Assembly (NCBI GenBank): GCA_016795565.1
Contig: JAEUGW010000019.1
Span: 22,138-86,137, forward strand
Reading direction: 5' to 3'
DNA length: 64,000 nt
Source: Opitutaceae bacterium
GTDB lineage: Bacteria > Verrucomicrobiota > Verrucomicrobiia > Opitutales > Opitutaceae
The notes below the pieces were generated by a model that saw only the letters and a program-made list of their open reading frames with translations, had not been told where the DNA came from and made no database searches. Of this stretch, positions 1-8,988 are shown one piece after another. The position numbers and the translations under genes are program-made. The first letter of the stretch is position 1. Each line of letters starts with the position of its first letter.

Positions 1-290
1 CGGATTTTTTGGAAGAACTCGAAGGCCGCGTCCAGGCGCACCTTGGCGATGGAGACGGCGTTCGACCCCTTCTCCCACGGGCGGCTGATGGTGCCCGGAC
101 CGAAAGGGTCGGAGCCGGTGCCGCGGAAGGCGTGCCAGTAGGCGATGGAGAAGCGCAGGTGCTGCGCCATCGTCCGGCCGTCGATGACCTCGTCCGGGTT
201 GTAGTGGCGGAAGGCCAGCGGATTGGTCGAGCGGGTGCCTTCGTAGGCAATGCGCTTGATCTTGGGGAAGTGGGTGGAGGCGGTCTTCAT
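1..290 (-). CDS. xylA: Xylose isomerase, N-terminal part (runs off the window)
   Basis: Xylose isomerase interconverts D-xylose and D-xylulose in the cytoplasm and is the first step of xylose use. Only about the first 96 residues are present. They read from an ATG at 290 and match the family start closely: a [17 protein letters not shown] block, then a [15 protein letters not shown] helix, an aromatic AYWHAF segment and a [11 protein letters not shown] loop. The catalytic and metal-binding residues lie beyond base 1 and cannot be checked. The gene is divergent from the aldo/keto reductase at 402, so a shared regulatory region of about 110 bases lies between them. Family assignment is strong even though the gene is truncated by the window edge. 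Confidence 0.9.
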   Translation of the reverse strand, partial: MKTASTHFPKIKRIAYEGTRSTNPLAFRHYNPDEVIDGRTMAQHLRFSIAYWHAFRGTGSDPFGPGTISRPWEKGSNAVSIAKVRLDAAFEFFQKI

Positions 291-401
291 GGGAACGGGC
301 GTGAGCGTTAGCAAGAGGCCGGGCGTGGGCGGCGACAAGTGCATTGCGTGTTACGCGTGGTTTTCGCTTCCCAAAATCCGTGTCCCGGTAAACCTCGTGG
401 C

Positions 402-1400
402 ATGAGCGGCTACACTCCCGACCCGCGGCGCTACGAGGCGATCCCGTATGCCCGTTGCGGGCGCAGTGGGCTGAAGCTGCCCCGGCTTTCGCTCGGCCTC
501 TGGCACAATTTTGGCGGCGACGACCCGATCGACAACCAGCGGGCGTTGCTCCGCCGCGCGTTCGACCTCGGCATCACCCATTTCGACCTGGCCAACAACT
601 ACGGGCCTCCCCCCGGCTCGGCCGAGGAGAATTTCGGCCGCCTCCTGCGCGAGGATTTCGCCGCGCACCGCGACGAGCTGATCATCTCGACCAAGGCCGG
701 CTACCACATGTGGCCCGGCCCCTACGGCGAGTGGGGCTCGCGCAAATATCTTCTCGCCTCGCTGGACCAGAGCCTGAAGCGGCTGGGCCTGCCCTACGTG
801 GACATCTTCTACCACCACCGGCCCGATCCCGACACGCCGATGGAGGAATCGCTCGGCGCTGTGGCCGACGCCGTGCGCTCCGGTCGCGCGCTTTACGTCG
901 GCATCTCGAACTACAAGGCCGCGGAAACCCGCCAGGCCGCCGCCATCCTGCAAAGCCTCGGCGTGCCGCTGCTCATCCATCAGCCCAAATACAACCTGTT
1001 CAACCGCTGGGTGGAACCGGAGCTGTTGCCGGCGCTCACCGAGGTTGGTGCGGGCTGCATCCCGTTCTCACCGCTCGCGCAGGGCCTGCTGACCAACCGC
1101 TACCTTGCCGGCATCCCGTCTGACTCGCGCGCCGTGAAGTCCGGCGTCTTCCTCAAGCCCGGCCAGATTACGCCCGAGCTCCTCCGGAAAATCCAGGCGC
1201 TCCACGAGGTCGCCGTCGCGCGCGGCGCCACGCTCGCCCAGTTGGCCACGATCTGGCTGCTGCGCCGGCCCGAGATCACCAGCGTCCTCATCGGCGCGAG
1301 CAAGGTCGCGCAGATCGACGACATCCACGCCGGCCTCAGCCAGTCTCCGCTGGCCGCCGCCGAGCTGGCAAAAATCGAGACCATCCTCGCCCAGGGCTGA
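402..1400 (+). CDS. Aldo/keto reductase, YghZ (L-glyceraldehyde-3-phosphate reductase) type
   Basis: NAD(P)H-dependent reductase of the aldo/keto reductase superfamily, 332 residues. The start at 402 (MSGYTPDPRRYEAIPY) is preferred over an upstream in-frame ATG at 339, because family members begin just before this YARCGRSGLKLP strand. Visible hallmarks are THFDLANNYGPPPGSAEENFG (catalytic Asp and Tyr), the STKAGYHMWPGPYGEWGS loop typical of the YghZ branch, the Lys in STKAG, and a YHHRPDPDTPMEES segment carrying the active-site His. The C-terminal LIGASKVAQIDD region binds the cofactor phosphate. It stands alone or leads the plus-strand sugar cluster. The exact substrate is unknown; small aldehydes or keto-sugars are likely. 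Confidence 0.88.
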   Translation: MSGYTPDPRRYEAIPYARCGRSGLKLPRLSLGLWHNFGGDDPIDNQRALLRRAFDLGITHFDLANNYGPPPGSAEENFGRLLREDFAAHRDELIISTKAGYHMWPGPYGEWGSRKYLLASLDQSLKRLGLPYVDIFYHHRPDPDTPMEESLGAVADAVRSGRALYVGISNYKAAETRQAAAILQSLGVPLLIHQPKYNLFNRWVEPELLPALTEVGAGCIPFSPLAQGLLTNRYLAGIPSDSRAVKSGVFLKPGQITPELLRKIQALHEVAVARGATLAQLATIWLLRRPEITSVLIGASKVAQIDDIHAGLSQSPLAAAELAKIETILAQG

Positions 1401-1446
1401 CTGGGCGCGCAGAATGACGGAACTAGAAATTTAACCCCACTTCATC

Positions 1447-2487
<1,041 letters not shown>

Positions 2488-2495
2488 CCCGATCA

Positions 2496-2545
2496 ATTCA
2501 GAAGCCAGGAAGCCAAGACGGCTCCTGATTTCATGACTTCAGAAT
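2496..2545. repeat. Imperfect hairpin resembling the ends of the GxxExxY cassette
   Basis: The intergenic space between two sugar genes holds an imperfect inverted repeat. The left arm starts ATTCAGAAGCCAGGAAG. The right arm, read in reverse complement, starts ATTCTGAAGTCATGAAA, with about 13 of 16 matches. The right arm 2522-2541 also resembles the right flank of the GxxExxY gene at 34875-34894 (16 of 20 by eye). It may be a terminator-like hairpin or an ORF-less relative of that cassette. Confidence 0.45.
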
Positions 2546-2556
2546 AACACCTCATC

Positions 2557-3723
2557 ATGGCTTTGAATCGCAAACTTCGCTTTGGCATGATTGGCGGCGG
2601 CCGCGGAGCCTTCATCGGCGCCGTGCACCGCATCGCCGCCCGGATGGACGGACAGGCCGAGCTGATCGCCGGCGCCTTTTCCAGCGACGCCGCCCGCTCG
2701 CGCGCCTCGGGTGCCGACCTGCACCTCGACCCGGCCCGCGTTTACGGCTCCTACCAGGAAATGGCCCGCGCCGAGGCGAAGCGCCCCGCGTCCGAGCGGC
2801 TCGACTTCGTCGCCATCGTCACGCCGAACCACCAGCACTTTCCGCCGGCGAAGCTGTTCCTTGAACAGGGGTTCAACGTCGTCTGCGACAAGCCCGTCAC
2901 GCTCAACCTCGCCGAGGCGAAGAAGCTGGCCGCGGTTGTGAAGAAGACGAAGAAAGTCTTCGTCCTGACCCACAACTACACTGGCAACGCCATGGTGAAG
3001 CAGGCCCGCGCGCTCGTCGCCGCCGGGCACCTGGGCAGGATCCGCAAGGTGGTCGTCGAGTATCCCCAGGGCTGGCTTTCCACGCGGCTCGAGGCCACCG
3101 GCCAGAAGCAGGCGGCGTGGCGGTCGGACCCAAGGAAGAGCGGTGCCGCCGGCGCGATGGGCGACATCGGCACGCACGCCGAGAACCTCGCTCGCTATGT
3201 CACCGGGCTGCCCATCGCCGAGCTCTGCGCCGATCTCACCAGCTTCGTGCCCGGCCGGAAGCTCGACGACGACGGCAACATCCTCGTCCGCTTCAAGGGC
3301 GGCGCCAAGGGCGTGCTGCACGCCTCGCAGATTTCCGTTGGCGAGGAAAACAACCTGAGCCTCCGCGTCTATGGCGAGAAGGCCGGTCTCGAGTGGAAGC
3401 AGGAACACCCGAACGAGCTGGTCGTGAAGTATCCCGACAGGCCCGCCGAGATTTGGCGGCGTGGCAACGGTTACAACGGCCCGGCGGCTGCGCAGGCCGC
3501 GCGCATCCCGCCCGGCCACCCCGAGGGCTACCTCGAGGCCTTTGGCAACATCTACCGCGAGGCGTTCCGGGCCATCGCCGCCGAGGTGAGCGGCAAAAGG
3601 CCGCCGCGCGATCTGGACTTCCCGGGCATCGCCGATGGAATCGAAGGCATGCAATTCATCGCGGCCGCCGTGCGCAGCGCCCGGTTGGGTGCGCGCTGGG
3701 TCAAATTTCCGCGCTGCTTGTAG
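2557..3723 (+). CDS. Gfo/Idh/MocA family NAD(P)-dependent oxidoreductase
   Basis: A 388-residue dehydrogenase. The N-terminus carries a Rossmann fold with [15 protein letters not shown] (dinucleotide loop), then [14 protein letters not shown] and [15 protein letters not shown], the family EKP-type motif in which DKP provides the catalytic Lys. The second domain includes [15 protein letters not shown], the usual G-DIG-H active-site block, then a beta-sheet substrate domain. No signal peptide is seen, so it is likely cytoplasmic. The family oxidises or reduces sugar hydroxyls, often at C3. Its neighbours (TIM-barrel isomerases, GMC oxidoreductase, DUF1080) suggest work on a 3-keto sugar or glycoside. 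The substrate is inferred from context only. Confidence 0.9.
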   Translation: MALNRKLRFGMIGGGRGAFIGAVHRIAARMDGQAELIAGAFSSDAARSRASGADLHLDPARVYGSYQEMARAEAKRPASERLDFVAIVTPNHQHFPPAKLFLEQGFNVVCDKPVTLNLAEAKKLAAVVKKTKKVFVLTHNYTGNAMVKQARALVAAGHLGRIRKVVVEYPQGWLSTRLEATGQKQAAWRSDPRKSGAAGAMGDIGTHAENLARYVTGLPIAELCADLTSFVPGRKLDDDGNILVRFKGGAKGVLHASQISVGEENNLSLRVYGEKAGLEWKQEHPNELVVKYPDRPAEIWRRGNGYNGPAAAQAARIPPGHPEGYLEAFGNIYREAFRAIAAEVSGKRPPRDLDFPGIADGIEGMQFIAAAVRSARLGARWVKFPRCL

Positions 3724-3755
3724 CCTCTGGCGAATGATCACCAACCGGCCTTGCC

Positions 3756-3860
3756 TGTCATTCTGAACGAAGTGAAGTGCCGAGCGAAGCGACATCCTCA
3801 TCCAGCACTACGACCGCCAGCGCGCATCATTTTGGATTCTTCGCTACGCTCAGAATGACA
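3756..3860. repeat. Dispersed palindromic repeat, copy 1 (CATTCTGA family)
   Basis: Terminal arms TGTCATTCTGAACGAAG (3756 onward) and TTCGCTACGCTCAGAATGACA (3840-3860) are inverted copies with mismatches, enclosing about 65 bases. Related elements lie at 6365-6459 and 28359-28453. This copy sits immediately before the GMC oxidoreductase gene, whose ATG is 20 bases downstream. It probably forms a hairpin in the transcript. Confidence 0.75.
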
Positions 3861-3880
3861 AAGAGAATACCTGTTCCCCC

Positions 3881-5683
3881 ATGGCACTCATCACCCCGGA
3901 CAAACTCAAATCCAGCTACGACGTCATTGTGGTCGGCTCGGGCGCGGGCGGCGGGCAGACCGCCTACACCCTGACGCTCGAGGGCATCAAGGTGCTCATG
4001 CTCGAGGCCGGGCGCAACTATGTGCCCGAGACCGAGACGCCGATGTTCGAGACACCCGACCAGGCACCGCTGCGCGGCGCGGGCACTCCGGACAAGCCGT
4101 TCGGCTTTCACGACTCGACCATCGACGGCGGCTGGACCGTGCCGGGCGAGCCCTACACCTGCGCCAACAACGAGCGCGGCCGGAAGTTCGAGTGGTGGCG
4201 CGCCCGCATGCTCGGGGGCCGCACGAACCACTGGGGGCGCTATTCGTTCCGCAACGGCCAGTATGATTTCAAGCCCCGCACGCGGGACGGCCTCGGCTTC
4301 GATTGGCCGATGGACTACGCCGACCTCGCGCCGTATTACGACAAGGTCGAGATGCTGATCGGCGTCTACGGCGAGAATGACGGCTTGGAGAACACGCCCG
4401 ATTCCCCGCCCGGCGTGCTGCTGCCGGCACCGAAGCCGCGGGTCGGCGACCTGCTCTTCCGGAAACACGCCGGCCGGCTCGGCATCCCGGTGGTGGCGGC
4501 GCACCGCGCGGTGCTCACCAAGCGGCTGGATGCCGGCAACCTGCCGGCGAGGTTGCATCCCGGCAATCCCGCCGCGCAACGCCTGGTGCGCGAAGCGATG
4601 GAGGGGCGGGCCGCCTGCTACTGGGCCACGGAATGCGGGCGCGGTTGCGCCATCCGCGCCACCTACCAGTCCACCACGGTCCACCTGCCGCCGGCCATGG
4701 CCAGCGGCAACCTGGATCTCGTCACGAACGCCATGGTCCGCGAGGTCACCACCGCCCCGGATGGCAAGGCGAGTGGCGTCACCTTCATCGACAAGACCAC
4801 CGGCCGCGAGCACCGTGCCGCGGGCCGCGTCATCGTGCTGGCCGCCAGCTCGGGCGAAACCGTGCGCCTGATGCTGAATTCCAAGTCGGCGCGCTTCCCG
4901 CAGGGCCTCGCGAATTCCAGCGGTCTCGTCGGCAAATACCTCATGGACACGGTCGGCGCGAGTTTCACCGGCCAGATCCCCGCGTTGGAAGACCTGCCGC
5001 CGCACAACGAGGACGGTGCCGGCGGCGCGCACGTGTATGCGCCCTGGTGGCAGTATCAGGAGCAGCTCGCGGGCAAACTCGGCTTTGCGCGCGGCTACCA
5101 CATCGAGATCGACGGCGGGCGCCGTCTGCCGGGCATGCGCACGGCGGGCGGCCTCGAATGGGTGACCGGCGGCAGCTACGGCCGGAAGTTCAAGGAGGAT
5201 GCCCGCCGCTATTACGGCTCCTTCATGAGTTTCTCCGGCCGCGGCGACATGATTCCCAACGAGGACTCGTTCTGCGAGCTCGACCCGGCGGTGAAGGACA
5301 AATGGGGCATCCCCGTCCTGCGCTTCCACTGGAAATGGTCGGAGCACGAGATCCGCCAGGCGGCGCACATGCAGCAAACCTTCGCCGACATCGTCTCCGC
5401 GATGGGCGGCAAGATGCGCCAGCCCCCGGAGAAGGACGGCGCCAAGGCGATCGCCAACGGCGGCGTTATCATCCACGAGGTCGGCGGTGCCATCATGGGC
5501 ACCGACCCGGCGAAATCCGTCACGAACCAGTGGTCGCAGACCTGGGATGTGCCGAATCTCTTCCTGACCGACGGCGCGCCGTTCTGCAGCAATGCCGACA
5601 AGAACCCCACGCTCACCATCATGGCGCAGGCGTGGCGCGCCGCCGACCACATCGTGGCGGAACTGAAGAAGCACAACCTCTAA
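3881..5683 (+). CDS. GMC family FAD-dependent oxidoreductase (large subunit)
   Basis: A 600-residue flavoprotein that oxidises alcohol groups of sugars or similar substrates. The N-terminal FAD motif VIVVGSGAGGGQTAYTLT (residues about 15-32) is followed by VLMLEAG. GGRTNHWGRYS forms the GMC signature loop. The C-terminal part has VIIHEVGGAIMGTDP with the catalytic His and NADKNPTLTIMAQAW with the second active-site residue. No signal peptide is seen; family members of this kind can travel folded with a Tat-type small subunit. That partner follows after 15 bases: the gluconate-2-dehydrogenase subunit-3-like protein at 5699. Together they resemble glucoside 3-dehydrogenase and gluconate dehydrogenase complexes. 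A repeat element lies just upstream. Confidence 0.9.
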   Translation: MALITPDKLKSSYDVIVVGSGAGGGQTAYTLTLEGIKVLMLEAGRNYVPETETPMFETPDQAPLRGAGTPDKPFGFHDSTIDGGWTVPGEPYTCANNERGRKFEWWRARMLGGRTNHWGRYSFRNGQYDFKPRTRDGLGFDWPMDYADLAPYYDKVEMLIGVYGENDGLENTPDSPPGVLLPAPKPRVGDLLFRKHAGRLGIPVVAAHRAVLTKRLDAGNLPARLHPGNPAAQRLVREAMEGRAACYWATECGRGCAIRATYQSTTVHLPPAMASGNLDLVTNAMVREVTTAPDGKASGVTFIDKTTGREHRAAGRVIVLAASSGETVRLMLNSKSARFPQGLANSSGLVGKYLMDTVGASFTGQIPALEDLPPHNEDGAGGAHVYAPWWQYQEQLAGKLGFARGYHIEIDGGRRLPGMRTAGGLEWVTGGSYGRKFKEDARRYYGSFMSFSGRGDMIPNEDSFCELDPAVKDKWGIPVLRFHWKWSEHEIRQAAHMQQTFADIVSAMGGKMRQPPEKDGAKAIANGGVIIHEVGGAIMGTDPAKSVTNQWSQTWDVPNLFLTDGAPFCSNADKNPTLTIMAQAWRAADHIVAELKKHNL

Positions 5684-5698
5684 GCCCGTCCCGCCGCC

Positions 5699-6337
5699 AT
5701 GAACACCACTCCGTCCCGCATGGACCGCCGCACCGCCCTGAAATGGATGCTGGCCGCCGCCGCGTCCACGGCGCTGGCCTCGCGCTACGCGCAGGGGCAG
5801 GGCCCCGCGCCCGCCGCGCAGGGTTATGGCACCGATCCGGACCTGCTCAAACATTACAAGCCGGGCGACGTGTGGCCGCTCACGTTTACCGACACCCAGC
5901 GCCGCACGGCGGCCGCGCTGTGCGATGTCATCATCCCGGCGGACGACCGGTCGCCGGCCGCTTCCGCCGTGGGGGTCGTTGATTTCCTCGACGAGTGGAT
6001 CAGCGCGCCGTATCCCGCGCAGGTCGCGGACCGCGGGATAGTGCTGCCCGGGCTCGCCTGGATCGACGCGGAATCGTCGCGCCGCTTTGGCCGGGTGTTT
6101 GCCGAGCTGGATGCCACGCAGCAGGCGGCGATCTGCGACGACATCTGTCACGCGGCGACGGCGAAGCCCGAGTTCCGGGAGGCGGCCCGGTTCTTCGCCA
6201 CCTACCGCGACCTGACGGCCGGCGGCTTCTACACCACGCCGCAGGGCCGGCAGGACCTGCGTTACGTGGGCAACATGCCGCTGGCCACCTTCGACGGCCC
6301 GCCGCCGGAGGTGCTCCGGAAGGCCGGGTTGATGTAG
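5699..6337 (+). CDS. Gluconate 2-dehydrogenase subunit 3 family protein (small subunit)
   Basis: A 212-residue protein with an N-terminal export signal: MDRRTALKWMLAAAASTALA contains twin arginines followed by a hydrophobic stretch, a Tat-like arrangement. The mature part has the family pattern of LTFTDTQRRTAAALCDVIIPADDRSPAA, then VVDFLDEWIS and a C-terminal TAGGFYTTPQGRQDLRYVGN. It is thought to help maturation, export or membrane attachment of the GMC catalytic subunit, which is encoded 15 bases upstream. The start may be 5699 or the in-frame ATG at 5720; the second leaves a more compact signal peptide. A second pair of the same type lies at 28466-30751 in reversed gene order. Confidence 0.85.
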   Translation: MNTTPSRMDRRTALKWMLAAAASTALASRYAQGQGPAPAAQGYGTDPDLLKHYKPGDVWPLTFTDTQRRTAAALCDVIIPADDRSPAASAVGVVDFLDEWISAPYPAQVADRGIVLPGLAWIDAESSRRFGRVFAELDATQQAAICDDICHAATAKPEFREAARFFATYRDLTAGGFYTTPQGRQDLRYVGNMPLATFDGPPPEVLRKAGLM

Positions 6338-6364
6338 CCGCCCAAAAACCAATTCCCAAACGCC

Positions 6365-6459
6365 TGTCATTCTGAGCGCAGCGAAGAATCCATCAAAACT
6401 TCCACCACACCCTGAGGGTGCGAACATCCTACTGGATCCTTCGCTGCGCTCAGGATGAC
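6365..6459. repeat. Dispersed palindromic repeat, copy 2 (CATTCTGA family)
   Basis: Left arm TGTCATTCTGAGCGCAGCGA (6365 onward) and right arm TCGCTGCGCTCAGGATGAC (6441-6459) are nearly perfect inverted copies. The inner part next to the right arm, read backwards, matches the inner left part of the copy at 28359, so the two copies are in opposite orientation. It separates the GMC small subunit from the DUF1080 gene. Confidence 0.8.
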
Positions 6460-6475
6460 GCACCAAAGCTTATCC

Positions 6476-7132
6476 ATGAAAACGAAACTGCTGATTGCCG
6501 CTTTTTGTTCCGTGCTGCCGTTTTTGCCGGCCGCCGAAACCAACACGCTGACCCCGGCCGAGTCCGCCGCGGGCTGGCACCTGCTGTTCGACGGCAATTC
6601 GCTCGCCGGCTGGCAGGCCAATGAAGCCCCCGCCACCTTCCATGTCGCCGACGGAGCGATCGTCGTGAAGGGGCCGCGGTCGCACCTGTTCTACACCGGC
6701 CCGGTGGCGAACCATGATTTCAAAAACTTCGAGCTGACGATCGACGTTCTGACGCGCCCCGGGGCGAACTCCGGGGTGTATTTCCACACGGAGATGCAAC
6801 CCGAGGGCTGGCCGGCCAAAGGCTATGAGGTGCAGGTCAACAACACGCAGAAGGACATCAAGCGCACCGCCGGACTCTATGGCATCAAGGACAATTTCGA
6901 CGCCGTCGCGAAGGACGACGTGTGGTTCACGATGAAGATCAAGGTCGAGGGCCGGCGCATCACCACGAGCGTGGACGGCAAGGTTATCTCCGATTTCACC
7001 GAGCCCGCGGGGTGGACGCCGCCGGCCGCCTTTGCCGGCCGGAAGCTCGGCCGCGGCACCTTCGCCCTGCAGGGCCATGATCCCGACAGCGAAGTGCACT
7101 ACCGCAATCTCAAGGTGCGCGTGTTGCCGTGA
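6476..7132 (+). CDS. Secreted DUF1080 protein (3-keto-disaccharide hydrolase-like)
   Basis: A 218-residue exported protein. The start at 6476 gives a clean signal peptide (MKTKLLIAAFCSVLPFLPAA); the in-frame ATG at 6455 lies inside the upstream repeat and is unlikely. The mature protein begins GWHLLFDGNSLAGWQ, the typical opening of the DUF1080 jelly-roll domain, and continues with DFKNFELTIDVLTRPGANSG and YFHTEM, then a central DDVWFTMKIKVEGRRI strand and a C-terminal FALQGHDPDSEVHYRNLKV. Members of the family have been linked to cleavage of 3-keto-disaccharides. That fits its place after the GMC dehydrogenase pair, which could form the keto group in the periplasm. The true substrate is unknown. 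Confidence 0.88.
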   Translation: MKTKLLIAAFCSVLPFLPAAETNTLTPAESAAGWHLLFDGNSLAGWQANEAPATFHVADGAIVVKGPRSHLFYTGPVANHDFKNFELTIDVLTRPGANSGVYFHTEMQPEGWPAKGYEVQVNNTQKDIKRTAGLYGIKDNFDAVAKDDVWFTMKIKVEGRRITTSVDGKVISDFTEPAGWTPPAAFAGRKLGRGTFALQGHDPDSEVHYRNLKVRVLP

Positions 7133-7211
7133 CCTCTCGCAGCGGCGCCGCTTGACGGCGCCCGCGGGCGACGGCAAGTGCCGCCCCTGCATTCAACTCC
7201 CGCTTACCCCC

Positions 7212-8072
7212 ATGGAAATCAAACTCACCCGCCGTGAAGCGCTCCACTCCCTCGCAGCCGGTTTTGCCCTCGCCGCGCTCCCGCGCCCCGGCACGGCCGC
7301 CACAACCCCGGCCTCCGGCGGCTTCCGGCACTCGGTGTGCAAGTGGTGCTACCGCGACATCCCGCTGGCCGAGTTAGCCGCGGCGGTGAAGGAATTCGGC
7401 ATCGATTCGGTCGAGCTCCTCAACCCCGAGGACTGGCCGGTCGTGCAGAAGCTCGGCCTCACCTGCGCCATGGCCAATGGCACGACGACGATCACCAAGG
7501 GCTTCAACCGGCGCGAACACCACGCCGCCTACGTGGAATCGATGCTGGTGCGGATCAAGGAATGCGCCGCCGCCGGCATCCCCAGCGTGATCGTGTTCTC
7601 GGGCAACCGCGACGGCCTGTCGGACGAGCAGGGGATGGAGAATTGTGCGATCGGCCTGAAGCAGATTGTCGGCGAGGCCGAGAAGCGCGGCGTCACGATC
7701 TGCATGGAGCTGCTCAACTCCCGGGTGAACCACAAGGACTACATGTGCGATCGCACGGCGTGGGGCGTGGAACTGTGCAAGCGCGTCGGCTCCGAGCGCT
7801 TCAAGCTGCTCTACGACATCTACCACATGCAGATCATGGAGGGGGACGTCATCCGCACGATTCAGGACAACGCCGCCTGCATCGGCCACTACCATACCGG
7901 CGGGAATCCCGGCCGCGCCGAAATCGACGAGACGCAGGAGCTGAATTATCCGGCCATCATGCGCGCCATCAAGGCGACGGGCTTCACCGGCTTCGTCGCC
8001 CAGGAATTCGTGCCGAAGCGCAAGCCGCCGCTCGATTCGCTCAAGGCCGCCGTGAAGCTGTGCAGCGTGTAA
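7212..8072 (+). CDS. Exported hydroxypyruvate isomerase-like TIM-barrel protein
   Basis: A 286-residue protein of the sugar phosphate isomerase/epimerase family, closest in pattern to hydroxypyruvate isomerase. The start at 7212 gives MEIKLTRREALHSLAAGFAL, a signal with paired basic residues and a hydrophobic core (possibly Tat). A longer open frame reaches back to 7032 but overlaps the preceding gene. Barrel and metal-site features are FRHSVCKWCYRDIPL, VELLNPEDW, Glu in CMELLNSRVNH, Asp and His in LLYDIYHMQIMEGD, GHYHTGGNPGR, and Glu in VAQEFVPK. A GC-rich palindromic stretch of about 60 bases lies between it and the DUF1080 gene. It likely acts on a sugar released outside the cytoplasm. Confidence 0.85.
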   Translation: MEIKLTRREALHSLAAGFALAALPRPGTAATTPASGGFRHSVCKWCYRDIPLAELAAAVKEFGIDSVELLNPEDWPVVQKLGLTCAMANGTTTITKGFNRREHHAAYVESMLVRIKECAAAGIPSVIVFSGNRDGLSDEQGMENCAIGLKQIVGEAEKRGVTICMELLNSRVNHKDYMCDRTAWGVELCKRVGSERFKLLYDIYHMQIMEGDVIRTIQDNAACIGHYHTGGNPGRAEIDETQELNYPAIMRAIKATGFTGFVAQEFVPKRKPPLDSLKAAVKLCSV

Positions 8073-8208
8073 GAGATAGCGGCTACAGCGTTTTCAATAA
8101 AGCTGCGCCACAAATGACCGCTGAATGCCATATCGGTGACAGTCTGCGCACACCGGCACCAAGGTGGAAATATATGTCCATCCGAATTCACCGAGGCGTT
8201 TGACCGTT

Positions 8209-8913
8209 CTAGTAGCCGGCTTCCTTCAGGGCAGCCAGGATGCGGCGCTCACCGCCCCCGATGTGACGAGCCATCAGTTTCTGAGCCTGGGCCGTGTCGC
8301 GCTTGCTGATCGCCTCCACAACCTTGACGTGCTCCTGAGTGGATTCCTCCGCGTCAATGCCGACGTCGAGCCCGAGGAAGCAAGGGCGCTGGTGCCGGTC
8401 GAGCACGGTGACGACCAGGCTCTCAAGCTGGCTGTTGCGGGCGCAGCGCGCGATCTCAAGGTGAAACCGGCTGTTCGCGAGCAGATAGCTGCGGTAGCTT
8501 TTGTGATCTCCCGGCGTGTAGGTCAGCTTGGAAAGCTCGAACAAGCGGGCGACGTCCTCCGGGGTGGCGCGTTCCGCCGCGAGAGCGGCGACGGCGGGTT
8601 CGATCATGCTGCGAACCTCGCAGAGGTCGTGAAAACTCCGGGCGGTCAGCGGAGCCACGGTGTAGCCGCGAAACGGGCTGGCTAGGACCAGGTTCTCGTT
8701 GGCGAGCCGGTTTAGCGCCTCGCGGATCGGCGTGCGCGACACCCCCAGGTCCGCGCAGAGCTCAACCTCGATCAGGCGGTCATCCGGCTTGAGGGCGCAG
8801 GTCAGGATCCGGTGTTTGAGTTCGGCATAGACGCGATCCGGCAGCACCCGGCTGGCGTTGGGCGCTCCGTTGGGGTGTTCGGGCGCAGACTTGGACACGA
8901 GCGCTGATTTCAT
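8209..8913 (-). CDS. GntR family transcriptional regulator, FCD-type
   Basis: A 234-residue repressor-type regulator. The N-terminal winged helix-turn-helix (residues about 25-90) contains VYAELKHRILTCALKPDDRL and the recognition helix SRTPIREALNRLANENLV. The C-terminal FCD domain senses a small acid, often through a metal; visible candidate ligands are His in NSRFHLEIARC, His in QEHVKVVEAI and His in MARHIGG. It is the last gene of a minus-strand set after a TBDR and a PepSY protein (gap to the PepSY gene 75 bases). FCD regulators commonly bind T-N-GT-N2-AC-N-A palindromes. Two such sites are seen upstream of the TBDR and upstream of the divergent catabolic operon, so it probably controls both. 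Confidence 0.9.
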   Translation of the reverse strand: MKSALVSKSAPEHPNGAPNASRVLPDRVYAELKHRILTCALKPDDRLIEVELCADLGVSRTPIREALNRLANENLVLASPFRGYTVAPLTARSFHDLCEVRSMIEPAVAALAAERATPEDVARLFELSKLTYTPGDHKSYRSYLLANSRFHLEIARCARNSQLESLVVTVLDRHQRPCFLGLDVGIDAEESTQEHVKVVEAISKRDTAQAQKLMARHIGGGERRILAALKEAGY

Positions 8914-8988
8914 GGGGTGGAGCGGATGGGAGCCAAGTTATCATGCAGAGAGTCCGGGTGGTCGAGTTGTTTTCCCGTCCGGGAGGAT

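Noticed and set aside
9..311. A small plus-strand frame at the window start
   Set aside because: The minus strand encodes the conserved N-terminus of xylose isomerase here.
3827..6466. An 879-codon minus-strand open frame
   Set aside because: It lies opposite the GMC gene and its small subunit, and reads as Arg/Val/Ala-rich antisense sequence with no recognisable domain.
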